Below, in pieces: positions 32,955 through 44,340 of a stretch of 64,000 nt of DNA. The DNA is from Solanum dulcamara. Taxonomy: Eukaryota; Streptophyta; Magnoliopsida; Solanales; Solanaceae. The notes beneath the pieces were generated by a model. The model was not told the origin of the DNA, searched no databases, and saw only the letters and a program-made list of their open reading frames with translations. Both the position numbers and the translations under genes were made by a program. How positions within the stretch are numbered: the stretch's first letter is position 1; each line of letters begins with the position of its first letter. The stretch covers positions 51,613,286-51,677,285 of the forward strand of contig NC_077245.1 of assembly GCF_947179165.1 (NCBI RefSeq). Direction: 5' to 3'.

Positions 32955-33162
32955 TCACCTGATGAAGACATCATCTAATATCTCGAAGATGACGCATCCA
33001 ATCTTGTATCTCAATTTCTCAAAGGTTGAAGTTGACAATGCCTTGATGAACATATCTGCTAAATTATCACTTGAACGAACTTGTTGAACATTTATTTTAC
33101 CTTTTTGTTGAAGATCATGAGTAAACAAGAATTTTGGTAAAATATGTTTTGTACTGTCTCCT
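32955..33162 (-). pseudogene. copia #3 RNase H C-terminal remnant
   Basis: Minus-strand residues KHILPKFLFTHDLQQKGKI, QVRSSDNLADMFIKALSTSTFEKL match the RNase H end of copia #1 and #2. Alignment to copia #2 (down to its 17228) stops exactly at 33162, where LINE sequence begins. The frame seen further upstream on the minus strand is antisense LINE and not part of the protein. Confidence 0.85.
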
Positions 33163-35980
33163 AGCTTCGGATACAACACTGCGACCCCTGTAGATATTTC
33201 GAAGGAACAGCTAGCTTGGGCACAAAAAATCATCTCCTGGTCACAAAATAGAAGCAATGGTGAAACTCAGGGTAAAGACGCGAAGTCTGATTCACAACAA
33301 ATCTCAAACGATTTCACACTCCCAATCGGAAAATCTAGGGATACCCAAGGTGACTCGGATACTGAGAGTGGTTCCTCTGATAAAGAGTTCTCTAACTCAG
33401 ATGAGAACTTCTTGAATTTGAAGAGATTCGACACAGGTACACAAAATGTGGAGGACTCGGCGAGCGTATCAACTGGTGCTGGAAATGCCTCACAGGAAAG
33501 GATCTCGAAACAGTCGAATATCGAGAGTGAAGAAACGACAAGGAGCAATATCCAAATCAATCCAGGTAAGAGTGTATCTATTCCGATTGAACATAAGTCG
33601 AAAGAGGTAAATAAGGAAAATAAGGGTGAAAATGAGTTGAATCCTATCGCTATAGAAACTGATACTCAGGACAACATAGGAAAAAATGATGCATGTAATA
33701 ACAGTACCAAGATTAATCATAACAATTCAGCATCTAACAAGACTCAACTCCCTCATGATCTTACCAAGCTAACATCCAACTTTGTTAAACACAACCCTCA
33801 GTATAAACCAAATATCCAGAATTCAAATGACAAACCTCCCACAAAACCAAAACAGCTACCTCAGTTGCAGAGCTCCAAAATAGATTCTGTCCCAGAACCA
33901 AGTCCATTTACAGTTATACAAACTTATGCGACTAGACTAAGAGTTAACCAAAATAGAACTGAAGCGCCTATTAATATTTCTCCTCCTGTCTACACCACAA
34001 GACAGGGCCTACCAGCTATAATCTATAAAAAGGAAGACTTTTTTGTGAAACTTGCGTCTAGATGTAAGTATACTTTAATAGGAAAATTCACCAATACAAT
34101 GCCCAAGATAGAGCTTATCAGAAGAAGCTTTATTCAGCAGACTCAACTCACCGGAGGTGTCAAAATTGCTCATTTCAATGCAAGACACATTTACATTGAT
34201 CTTGATAATGAGGAAGATCATATTTCAGTCTGGAATAAACAGAAAATGTATATTGATGGGCAACTTATGCGACTACAATTGTGGACTCCAACCTTCAGGC
34301 CAGAGGAGGAAACTCCTATCGTACCAGTTTGGGTCATACTACCAGAACTACCGTGGCATTGTTACAATAAAGAGTTTATAACCACCCTTTTAGACCCAAT
34401 TGGTAAAACCCTGTACCTGGATGCAGCATCTCTTAAAAAAACTAGAGGCAGTGTTGCAAAAGTAAGGATACAAATGGATATCACCAAGGAAAGGCCTCAA
34501 CATGTATGGTTAGGAATTGATGAAGAGGATCACAATAAAGGCAGATGGCAAGCTATACAATATGAAGGTTTACCTGAATACTGTTCTTACTGTAAGCATC
34601 AAGGACATACTATGACAAGATGTAATGTCAAGAAGAGAGATGAAGAAAGGAAAGAAGCTGAAGAAGCAAGGAATAATAAAACCAGGAAAGAAGATGACAA
34701 CCAGGTATGTCCCTTAACCACTGTACAAATGCCTGAGAATAATATATCTTTAACTAATGCAGGTACAAAAGAAAATCAAGCTGGGAGACAGAGACAACAC
34801 CAAAATAGGAACAAAAACAAGGAGGAACAACAAGAATGGCAAATTCAGAAAAAACCAAGACAGAAGGAACAACAAAAGAATGTTCAATCAAAGCAGAATC
34901 TAGCAAAGCAAACAGGTATTGACTTATCTCTCCCATCCCCCCAAGTCCCCATTAATGGCTTAGATGCTGATGCAAATGACACAGTGGATGACGACTGCAA
35001 CAAAAAAAAGGAAGGATTCAGGTATTGACTTATCTCTCCCACACCCCCAAGTCCCCATTAATGATTTAGATGCTAACACAAATGACACACTGGATGACGA
35101 CTGCAATACGACAAAAAGGAAGGATTCAGGTATTGACTTATCTCTCCCACACCCCCAAGTCCCGATTATTGGTTTAAATGCAGACACAAATGATACACTT
35201 GAGGATGACTGCAATATTACAAAAATGAAGGAGCCAGGTATTGACTTATCTCTCCCACAGCCTCATGGCTCCCCCAATAATTTTATTGTTGTGAATGATG
35301 TAGCTGTTGTAGTTTATGGAGGTGAGGATGGGGGAATACAGGAGGAACCCACTAACTTGCAGGAAGGGGTTACCAGAGGGAGGGAAAGTACTTTGGTTGA
35401 CCATAGGAAAGACATTAGAGCTCCTGCTACCACAGAGGTAACTACTACAACTGTAACCAGAAAGGAGAGGTACAATGAATACTCACAACAAGAAGAGGAC
35501 TGCTACACAATGGATAAGGAACCTCCGGATCCGAAAAGGCAAAATGAGAGTCCTCAGGCGTTTAACAACAAGTCTACATTAGCACTTAGTAAGAAGAAAA
35601 GGGATGCGTTGAAGAAGAAAATTATTAAAGAAATGCAATCAGGACAACAGAGCTTACATGATGTACTGGTGGTGGAACATGCAGGCATCCATGTGACAGC
35701 TTTGCAAATTCAGAAACCGAATACTGGAAAATGTGCCCTTAACAAGGAAATTACTCCACAAGAACTAACAGATGAATACAGAGTCACACATTCTGAGGAT
35801 GAGGAAGATCCTGACCAATATGATGAGGTTCAAAAAGAAGAGGAGGAAAGGAGGGCTCTTTCTACCAGGGGTCAGCAAGAAAATAGGAAAAAGAAGCAAC
35901 AAGATAACACAACAAGTTCTGATAATGCTATTTGCAAAAGTGGCATCAAAACAAGGTCCAAATCAAATAAGTCTCAATGA
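33163..35980 (+). pseudogene. LINE ORF1 (DUF4283 plus CCHC knuckle), one frameshift
   Basis: The frame is open from the LINE junction to 35028 and, after a shift of two bases, from 34964 to TGA 35978-35980. The N-terminal ~280 visible residues are Ser/Asn/Thr/Lys-rich and disordered. A DUF4283-type nucleic-acid-binding domain follows (about 34030-34500, including PVWVILPELPWHCYN). A CCHC knuckle, C-x2-C-x4-H-x4-C, lies near 34580-34624 (YCSYCKHQGHTMTRC). The C-terminal half is charged and contains a 36-residue tandem repeat. ORF1 would coat LINE RNA as a chaperone. The shift falls in an A run at about 34999-35009 in the first repeat unit, which is 106 bp instead of 108. Confidence 0.85.
34915..35270 (+). 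repeat. 36-residue (108-bp) tandem repeats in LINE ORF1
   Basis: GGTATTGACTTATCTCTCCC starts units at 34915, 35021, 35129 and 35237. Spacings are 106, 108 and 108 bp. Each unit encodes GIDLSLP-PQVPI-(N/I)-(D/G)L-AD-NDT--DDCN. The first spacing lacks two bases, which breaks the frame. The unit length being a multiple of three suggests expansion under coding constraint. Confidence 0.88.
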
Positions 35981-38900
35981 TTAATACCCTATGTTGGAAT
36001 GCAAGGAGTATTGATACTCAGGGTTCACTAGATAGACTTCAAAAACTCAAAGACTATCACAAAATATCTATGATGGCAATTCTTGAACCATTCTCAAACC
36101 AATCACACCTCAATTCACATAAAATTCAGCTTAATATGGACAGTGCTATTCATAATTCCAACAACAAAATTTGGCTCTTCTGGAATAAAGATGTAGCATG
36201 CTCCATTATAGATCAGGATGAGCAGCAGATTACCTGTGAGATCAAACATGTTACATGGCATATTACCTATCTCACAACCTTTGTTTATGCTAAATGTAAA
36301 GATCATTTGAGAAGAGATCTTTGGGATAAACTACTGCTATATTCCAATGTAGGCAAGCCATGGTGTACAATAGGGGATTTTAATGTAATCACTGGCATTG
36401 AAGAGAAGCTGGGGGGCATACCCTACAACATGAATAAAAGTTTTGAATTCATAAGTACTATTGAAGCTTGTGGACTCATAGACTTGGGTTTTCATGGTGC
36501 AAAGTATACATGGTGTAACAACAGAGATAATGATGCCAGGATTTGGAAGAGACTAGATAGAGCTATGGTAAATGATAAGTGGTTAGACATGATGCCCATG
36601 ACTACTATTACTCATTTAGCTTCCACTGGATCAGACCATTGCCCTTTATTCATGGAGTGTGCAGAGAGACAGAACAATGCCCCTAAGTATTTTAAGTTTC
36701 TACACTGCTGGGTTGATAATGATAGCTTCCTCGATGTAGTGAAAACGTGCTGGGGAAAACCTGCCGCAGGAAATCCTATGAGAAGATTTCAGGAAAAAAT
36801 GAAAAGAGTGCGAAGCACTCTGAGTAAGTGGTCAAGACAAGAATATGGTGATATTTTCTCTTCTATCACTGATTTTGAGACAAAAGTTAGAGAGGCTGAG
36901 GATGCAATAATCAGTGATAACTCCGAAGATAATAGAACCAAGTTGAACTTGATCAATGCCAAATACATCAGGTATCTAAAGATAGAGCAATCCATCCTCA
37001 AACAAAAAACTCAACTCCAATGGTTTAAGGAAGGGGATGCCAACTCCAATTACTTCCATGCTATCATTAGAGGGAGAAGGAGAAGACTGTATATTCACAA
37101 AATTGAGGATGATTAGGGTAATAGTATTCAGGGAAATGAGGAAATTGCCAAGGCTGCATGTCATTACTTTGAAAAGATATTTACTACAGACAACAAGAAA
37201 ATCAATGAAGATTTCCTTAAGTACATACCTAGAAAGGTCAGTGACAATCAAAACCACATGTTGCAAAGGGTACCTACTAAAGAGGAGTTACAGAAAGTGA
37301 TTTTCTCTATGAATGGTACTTCTGCTGCAGGTCCTGATGGGATGAGTGGCAAGTTTTTCCAGGTATGCTGGGACATTATCAGTGAGGACCTTTTGGAGCT
37401 GATTCTGTTTTTCTTTAATGGCCATGACATCCCAAAATACGTCTCCCATGCATGTCTGGTTCTAATCCCAAAAGTTGAACATCCTAATAGACTATCTGAA
37501 TTCAGACCTATATCTCTCAGCAATTTTAGTAGCAAAATAATCTCCAAACTCCTTAGTAGCAGACTGGCTCCCATCCTTCCACATTTTATTTCTGATAATC
37601 AGTCTGGATTTGTCCAAGGAAGGAGCATATCTGAGAACATTATGCTGGCTCAAGAAATTATGCATAACATAAACAAACCCAAAATTGGAGATAATGTGGT
37701 TATTAAACTTGACATGGCCAAGGCTTATGATAGAGTCTCATGGTCCTTTATCTGTCTTGTCATGAGAAAGATGGGATTTGGGGAAACCTTCATAGACCTG
37801 GTATGGAGAATAATGTCTAACAATTGGTACTCTGTCATCATAAATGGCAGCAGGCATGGTTTTTTCCACTCAACAAGAGGTCTCAAACAGGGAGACCCAC
37901 TCTCTCCTGCTCTCTTTGTTCTTGGTGCAGAAGTACTGACCAGAATGTTAAACAACCTTCATCAGCACTATCTATACACTGGTTTTCAAATGAAGAAAAG
38001 GGGTCCTCAAATTAACCACTTGAGTTTTGCAGATGACATTATTATCTTTACCTCAACTTCCAAGTATTCCCTTCAACTCATCATGAAGACTCTTCAGATG
38101 TATGAAGGCATTTCTGGGCAGCTTATTAATAAGGACAAAAGCCAAATCTTAATCCCTACCAATACCCCTGATGATATAATGGATAGAGTAGTGACCATCA
38201 CTGGTTATAAATGCACTCATGGGCCTATGATATACTTGGGATGTCCATTGTATATAGGAAGACAAAGGGTCATATATTTCACTGGTATAGTTTCAAAAGT
38301 GATTGCTAAAATTCAAGGGTGGCAGACAAAGATGCTAAGCTATGGGGGGAGAGCCACTTTGATCAAATCAGTGCTTCAATCACTTCCTATACATCTGTTA
38401 TCTGCCATAACCCCTACCAGAACCACTTTGAAACAAATAAAATGCCTTATTGCTGACTTCTTCTGGGGTTGGGATAAGGAGAAAAGGAAGTACCATTGGG
38501 CCTCTTGGGAAACCCTTAGCTTACCATATGAGGAGGGAGGTATTGGTGTAAAAAACTTGGAAGATATATGTCTGGCAATGCAATACAAACATTGGTGGTT
38601 GTTCAGAACTAAGAGATCTTTATGGGGGGATTTCTTGAGAGCTAAATACTGCCAAAGAGCTCACCCTGTCACAAAAAAGTGGCACACAGGTCAATCTCTC
38701 ATGTGGAAGAACATGATGAAGAACAAAGGTGACATAGAACCTCACATTAAGTGGACCTTATGTTCAGGGAACTGCAGTTTCTGGTGGGATGATTGGCTGG
38801 GTATTGGCCCTCTAGCCAATCACTATGAACATATTCCAAGATTCAACAACTCCACTGTCTCCATGTTCTTGACAAATGGAAAATGGAATGAAGAGAAAAT

Positions 38901-40142
38901 CAGGCAACAGGCCCCTCAACATATGATACACACAATTCTCAATACTAAAATCATGTACCAACAAAACACATTAGATCAAGCTCAATGGAAGCTGCAATCA
39001 CATGGAAATTTCACTTGTAAATCAGCTTGGGAAAATGTGAGAAAGAAAAAAAACAAGACATTGATAGATAGGATGACATGGCATACTAACATCCCTTTCA
39101 AGGCTTCATTCTTGCTTTGGAGAGCATTGAGACACAAACTGCCAACCAATGATAAACTGATTTCTTTTGGGAGAGAAACTGCAGAGTGCTCATGCTGCTA
39201 CAGGCCTGGTTTGGACAACATAGATCACATATTTGTCTCTGGAAGCTTTGCTAAACACATCTGGACATATTTCTCCAACGGGGGGGGGGGGGGGAATCAG
39301 GCAGGACCACAACTCCATTAGAGACATCTTGATGAGATGGTGGACCTACAAACCAAACAATGCTGTACATAAACTCATGTTGCAAGCCCTCCCTATATTT
39401 ATTTGCTGGAATGTCTGGAAGAACAGGTGTGCAAGTAAATATGGAGGAAAGAAATCTAGTACTACTAGGGTGAAGTTCAATATAACCAAAGAAATATACA
39501 TGCTTATTACCACAGTTTTTCCATATATCCAATGGCCACCAGCTTGGAAAGATCTAATTATTTGGATAGAAAACTGTAAGCATGACATAAAAGTAACCCA
39601 GGTTAAATGGCTCAAACCCCCCCTAACATAGTTAAACTTAACACTGATGGGAGTGCCATAGGCAACCCAGGAAAGATAGGAGCAGGAGGCATAGTAAGGG
39701 ATCATAAGGGTAATTTGATATATGCTTTTGCCTCTCCTTTGGGAGTTGGAACAAATAATCAAGCGGAAGTGCAGGCAACCAGTGTTGGCATTAATTGGTG
39801 CATTCAACATGGTTATAATAGAGTAATATTGGAAGTAGATTCGGAACTTGTGATCAAGTGGCTGAATCTGGACATCAAACCACCTGGAACATTCAAAACT
39901 ACGTTAATGAACTCCAACAACTGGTCCAACTGCTAGAATACTTCCAATGCAAACATGTTTTTCGGGAAGCAAATTTTCCAGCTGATACATTATCTAAGTA
40001 CAGCCATACACTTGATAATACACAACACTTCTACAACCTTCAACAACTTCCACAAGAAACCAAGGGCTACATAAAGCTAGACAAGATAGGAATGGCAAGC
40101 TTCAGGAGAAGAAGATTAAAAAGGATAAAACAACCTTCTTGA
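35977..40142 (+). pseudogene. LINE ORF2: endonuclease, reverse transcriptase, zf-RVT, RNase H
   Basis: The start ATG at 35977 overlaps the ORF1 stop as ATGA. The endonuclease/exonuclease/phosphatase domain has LCWNARS, AILEP, GDFNVI and TGSDHCPL. A TAG at 37114-37116 is the only break up to 39285. The RT (about 37260-38350) carries SAAGPDGMSGKF, FRPISLSN, NQSGFVQGRSI, KLDMAKAYDRVSW, GLKQGDPLSP and the FADD active site at 38026-38037. A zf-RVT domain lies at about 38990-39270. Plant-type RNase H (about 39630-40010) has KLNTDGSA, NNQAE, LEVDSE and FPADTLSK. Frames shift in a 13-base G run (about 39281-39293), a C run (39615-39625) and once near 39880. Confidence 0.9.
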
Positions 40143-40641
40143 ACATGTTTATCTCTAATTTTCCCAACTTGGCTACGATTGGTGTTGCAGCAACTTTCCT
40201 TGGACCTACTTGGTACGACATGTCTAAAAAGAGCAAAGATGAAAAGAATTTCCCCAACCCATGCGAGATAGAAGGTTCGTATACTTGTTCTTGAATAGGA
40301 CTAGTGTAGGCTACTTTCTTGTATTCTCATGGAAGGGGAGAGTCTCCCTCATTTATGCTTTCTTAGTTGATTTGTACCGAGAGGAGTCCTCTCACAGGTT
40401 TAATGCTTTCTAGTTATAGTTAGTCTCTTTTTGTATCGGGGATGAGTTAGCCGACCTTAATAGGTTAGCCGACTTATGAACCACCATAGGATTGGAGGTA
40501 AGGTTTATGTCCCCCTCCTTGTATTTTATTTTGATTATTTATGTTAAGGCTTGGGGGTGCTGCTCAACCCCTGACTGTGCACGAGAGGTGGGAGCCTCGT
40601 GTAGGGTCTGTTCCCACAAAAAAAAAAAAAAAAAAAAAAAA
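40143..40641 (+). other. LINE 3' UTR and poly(A) tail
   Basis: Non-coding tail with repeated GTTAGCCGAC motifs near 40447-40473 and a terminal GGGTCTGTTCCCAC hairpin-like segment followed by 24 A. Its last 48 bp are repeated at 52041-52089 with 25 A, because the tandem duplication begins here. Confidence 0.85.
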
Positions 40642-42498
40642 CATTATAAGCAAAACTATTGTTGATAATTACATTATTTCAATTCCATATTTTTCCTGAT
40701 GAGACATAATTTATTAAAATTTCTTTATCATTTCCAGGCGCCTTAACCTCTTCCAAGGTCTTATCAATTGTTATGTCTCCTCGCTCTTCTTGAGCAGGTT
40801 CTTTCATATCATGACCATCTTGATTGTTTGTTTCTTTTCTTTTTCAAGGATTTTTATCTTTGGAACTGATTGGTCTACCACGTTTTAAATATGGTTTAGA
40901 CTCATTTGCATTAATTAATTGTCCTACTCGGACATCAACTCAAATTGGAGCATTAACAGTTGGAATATGAGATTTAGTAACTCTTGATAGGTTAGTGAAT
41001 GCATCTGGCAATTGATTTGTATTATTTTGCAAATGAATTATCTTTTGAACTTTCAATTCACATTTATTTGTACGAGGATCTAAATGAGATAATGATAATG
41101 CATTCCAATCTATTTTCCTTTTCAGCTACTTATTTTCTCCCCCTAATGTTGGGTATACTGATTCATCAAAATGACAATCAGCAAATCTTGCAGTGAATAA
41201 ATCTCCAGTCATAGGTTCCAAATATTTTATGATAGAAGGAGATTCATACCCAACATATATCCCCAATCTTCTTTGGGGTCCCATTTTTGTGTGTTCTGGA
41301 AATTGAAACATATACTGCACATCCAAATATTCTAAGATAAAAAATATTCGGATCATGATCAAAAGCCAATTGTAATGGGGAGACTTTATGATAACTTGCG
41401 GATCTGAACCGCACAAGACTTGCTGCATACAAAATAGTATGACCCCATAATGAAATGAGAAGTTTTGTTCTCATAAGCATTGGCCTAGCAATTAATTAGA
41501 GATGTTTAATTAATGATTCTGCTAGACCATTTTGAGTATGAACATGAGCAACCGGATGCTCAACTGTTATCCCAGTGGACAAACAATAATCATTAAATGC
41601 TTGAGATGTAAACTCGCCAGCATTATCAAGATGAATTGTCTTTATTGTATAATCTGGAAATTATGCTCTTAACTTGATTATTTGAGCAAGTAATCTCGTA
41701 AATGTCATATTATGAGTTGATAATAAGCATACATGTGATCATCTTGTAGATGCATCTATTAAAACTACATAATATTTAAATGGTCCAAATGATGGGTGCA
41801 TGAGCCCACATATATCACCCTGTATACGTTACAAAAATATTGGGAAATTATTTTTCACTTTGATTACTGATGGTCTAGTAATTAATTTGCCTTGAGAACA
41901 TGTAGCACAAGAGAATTCTTTAAATTGAAGAATCTTTTGGTTCTTCAAAGAGTGTCCATGTGAACTCTCAATTATTTTGCGCATCATATTAGAACTGGGA
42001 TGGCTAAATCGGTCATGCCAAATAATAAAATCATTTGAGTTAGTAAACCTTTGGTTTACTATGATATATGTCTCAACCATGCTAATACTTGTGAAGTATA
42101 AGTCGGATGAAAGAGCGGGTAACTTTTCAAGTATAAACTTTTTGCCCGACGTCATTGTAGTAATGTAAAGATATTCATTCTTTTCATTATTTGTAGTCTC
42201 AATATGATAACCATTTTGACGAATGTCTTTGAAACTTAATAAGTTTCTTTGAGACTTACTACAATATAATGCTTCATTAATTGTTAAATTTGTTCTCTCC
42301 GATAAGTACAACTTTAGCTTTTCCGGATCCTTCAATTAATCTTGTACTACCAGATATTGTATTAATATTAGCTTTTTTCATAATCAAATAAGAGAAATAT
42401 TTCTTATATCTTAAAATAGTGTGTGTTATGACACTATCAATAAGACATATATCATCATAATTATTTTTGGATTCAGCTGATGACTGGAAAATTTCCAT
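40642..42498 (-). pseudogene. copia #3 protease and integrase remnant (copy 1)
   Basis: Minus-strand protease ICLIDSVITHTIL (catalytic DSG changed to DSV) at 42498-42300. GAG-pre-integrase zinc region with WHDRFSHP and CATC follows (about 42045-41900). Then DDE-core pieces with several stops, and the integrase tail FPEHTKMGPQRRLGIYVGYESP near 41300. The plus-strand end at 40642 meets the LINE poly(A). gag, which should lie between 42500 and the LTR at 42555, is deleted. Confidence 0.85.
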
Positions 42499-42554
42499 AT
42501 TCTGATATAGAAGTTAATTTGTTTGAAGAAAATTAAAGTTTCGTGTTGATAACG

Positions 42555-42768
42555 GTTATAAAATACACTAACTTAACAAAATAAAGAGGGGAGAGTAAGA
42601 GAAAAGAAAGAGAGATGTATTCTTTCTTTTTTCTTTTTGTGTATCATCCTTTTACATTGCAAAGTATGTAATTTATAGACAATAAAAATGATGAACACAA
42701 GTGGACAACTTGCCCACTTACAAAGAAAAGTAATCAAAGTGGACAACCACCCGACTTGTTGTTTAACA
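42555..42768 (-). repeat. 5' LTR of copia #3 (copy 1)
   Basis: Pairs with 32529-32752. The adjacent inner motif TTTCGTGTTGATAACG (42539-42554) is the primer-site complement. One T at the LTR border is missing relative to copy 2. Confidence 0.85.
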
Positions 42769-42773
42769 CTCTT

Positions 42774-43053
42774 AACTTTATATACATATCTTAACTTTTC
42801 GACAATCTATCATTCCCTATTCTTGAGGTAGGATAATTACTTCCCTAAAATATTAGATATTTTTTTTTGTGCTGATTCTGTATACACAGAGACACATAAC
42901 AATTCCACGTATTTTTCACTTTTTTTTTATACACGAGTGCATAATCAAATAATATATGATATTGGATTGTATTACCATATATGTATCATTGAATTTATTA
43001 CATTTTCACTCTATGTATTGCAATGTGATTGTGATTGTACTATAAATGCATAA
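42774..43053. other. Short non-coding flank between copia #3 and Helitron end
   Basis: AT-rich with T runs; no gene or repeat recognised. Confidence 0.5.
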
Positions 43054-43124
43054 TTAGTATAATATCCGTGCAATGCGCGGAATATTAATCCGAGATCAAC
43101 TATATAATACTTAGTATAAATGGA

Positions 43125-44075
43125 TTGCAACATGATAAGTAATACACTTTTGATAATGTGTAAAAAAATATTCCCATTCAACGTGATAAGAAAATCACTT
43201 TTGACATGATAAGAAAAACACATTTACAAAATATAAAGAAAGTACCTTTTTAACATGATAAGAAATACACTTTAGATAAAAATGTAGAAAGTACTTACTC
43301 AATATGATAAGAAAATCTATTTACAAATTATAAATAAAGTATCTTTCAACATGATGAGAAAAATATTTTTACAAAATGTAACGACAGTATTCATTAAACG
43401 AGATAAGAAATCACGTTTACAAAAATTAAAGAAAGTACTCTTTCAAAATGATAAGGAAAACACTATTATAAAATGTAAAAAAGAATAACTTTAGACAACA
43501 TGATAAGAAAAACAGTTTTACAAATTTTAATAAAGTACTATTCAACAATATGAAAAGAAATATATATTTGCAAAATTGTAAAGGAAATAATATTTAAACA
43601 TGGTAAGAATAACACTTTACAAAGTGTAAAAAAAAATATCATTTTAACATGATAAGAAAAACACTTTTGCAAATGTAAAGAAAGTAGCTATTGAAGATGA
43701 TAAGAAAAATATTTTTACTAAATGTAACGAAAATAATCATTCATCATGATAATAAAAATACAACTTCATAAAATTTTCAAGAAAATACTTATTTAACAAT
43801 ATGATAAGAAAAACACTTCTAAAAGAAGTAAATAAAAGAAGATACGCATTAATCATGATAAGAAAAATACTTTAAAAAAGGTTAAGAAAGTACTCTTTTC
43901 AACATGATAAGAAATACACTTTTAGAAAATATAAAGATAGTACCTTTTGACAACATAATAAAAAAGACTTTTACAAAATTTTAAGAAAGTACTTGTTCAA
44001 TAATATGATAGGAAAAACACTTTTACAAAATTGTAAAGAAAGTATCATTTCAACATGATAAGTAAAACAATTTTA
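43125..44075. repeat. ~20-copy minisatellite, 48-52 bp unit (copy 1)
   Basis: The core AACATGATAAGAAAAACAC followed by TTTTACAAAATGTAAAGAAAGTA recurs about twenty times with spacing near 50 bp and substantial divergence between units. It lies between the Helitron hairpin end and the helicase remnant. Non-coding. Confidence 0.9.
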
Positions 44076-44084
44076 TAAAATCTA

Positions 44085-44340
44085 AAGAAAGACTTCTTTA
44101 TACACAACATTTGTAACCTCATTACGAATGTTCCCATCATCATCATAAGATAAAATCTTTAATCCTTTACTGCTAGTAACTCATGATAAAGCAACATGCA
44201 ATTGTCCATGGGTAAATACTGGCTTTTTCAAAAACAATCCAATGTGAGACAACGATTGACCTTGACTTTTATTAATGATCATGGCAAAATATACAATTAA
44301 TAAAAATTGTCTTCGCCTAAAACTTGAAAGATATTCTTGC
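44085..44340 (-). pseudogene. Helitron PIF1-like helicase C-terminal remnant (copy 1)
   Basis: The minus strand encodes [18 protein letters not shown], then [31 protein letters not shown]. These are helicase motifs V-VI of the Helitron Rep-helicase/PIF1 family, which unwinds DNA during rolling-circle transposition. The motif VI arginine codon (ALSR) is replaced by TGA. Only the last ~80 residues remain. It lies downstream of the RPA-like exons on the same strand. Confidence 0.8.

Larger units (their letters stand above)
33163..40641 (+). mobile_element. L1-type LINE (plant, RNase H-bearing), nearly full length
   Basis: A 7.48-kb non-LTR element: ORF1 (33163-35980), ORF2 (35977-40142), a 3' UTR (40143-40617) and a 24-base poly(A) tail (40618-40641). 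The 5' end starts inside the ORF1 frame, so it is slightly 5'-truncated, the normal outcome of target-primed reverse transcription. It is inserted in copia #3 on the opposite strand. No target-site duplication is evident; about 1.45 kb of copia is missing at the site instead. The lesions I see are two frame changes and one nonsense codon plus two homopolymer shifts. Confidence 0.92.
32529..42768 (-). mobile_element. Ty1/copia retrotransposon #3, internally deleted and split by a LINE
   Basis: The left LTR 32529-32752 and right LTR 42555-42768 are related but clearly diverged. Both begin with TGTTATAAAATAC-type sequence on the plus strand; copy 1 of the right LTR has lost one T there. Flanks CTCTA (32524-32528) and CTCTT (42769-42773) agree at four of five bases. 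Only the RNase H end (to 33162) and the integrase/protease part (from 40642) remain. gag is absent, and the segment equal to copia #2 17229-18679 is missing at the LINE insertion. Confidence 0.85.

Noticed and set aside
41126..41480. Overlapping minus-strand frames as two separate genes
   Set aside because: Both are pieces of the same frameshifted copia integrase, repeated at 52574-52928 by the duplication.
43125..44075. CRISPR-like array of regularly spaced repeats
   Set aside because: The sequence is plant nuclear; units are contiguous degenerate minisatellite copies without unique spacers or cas genes.
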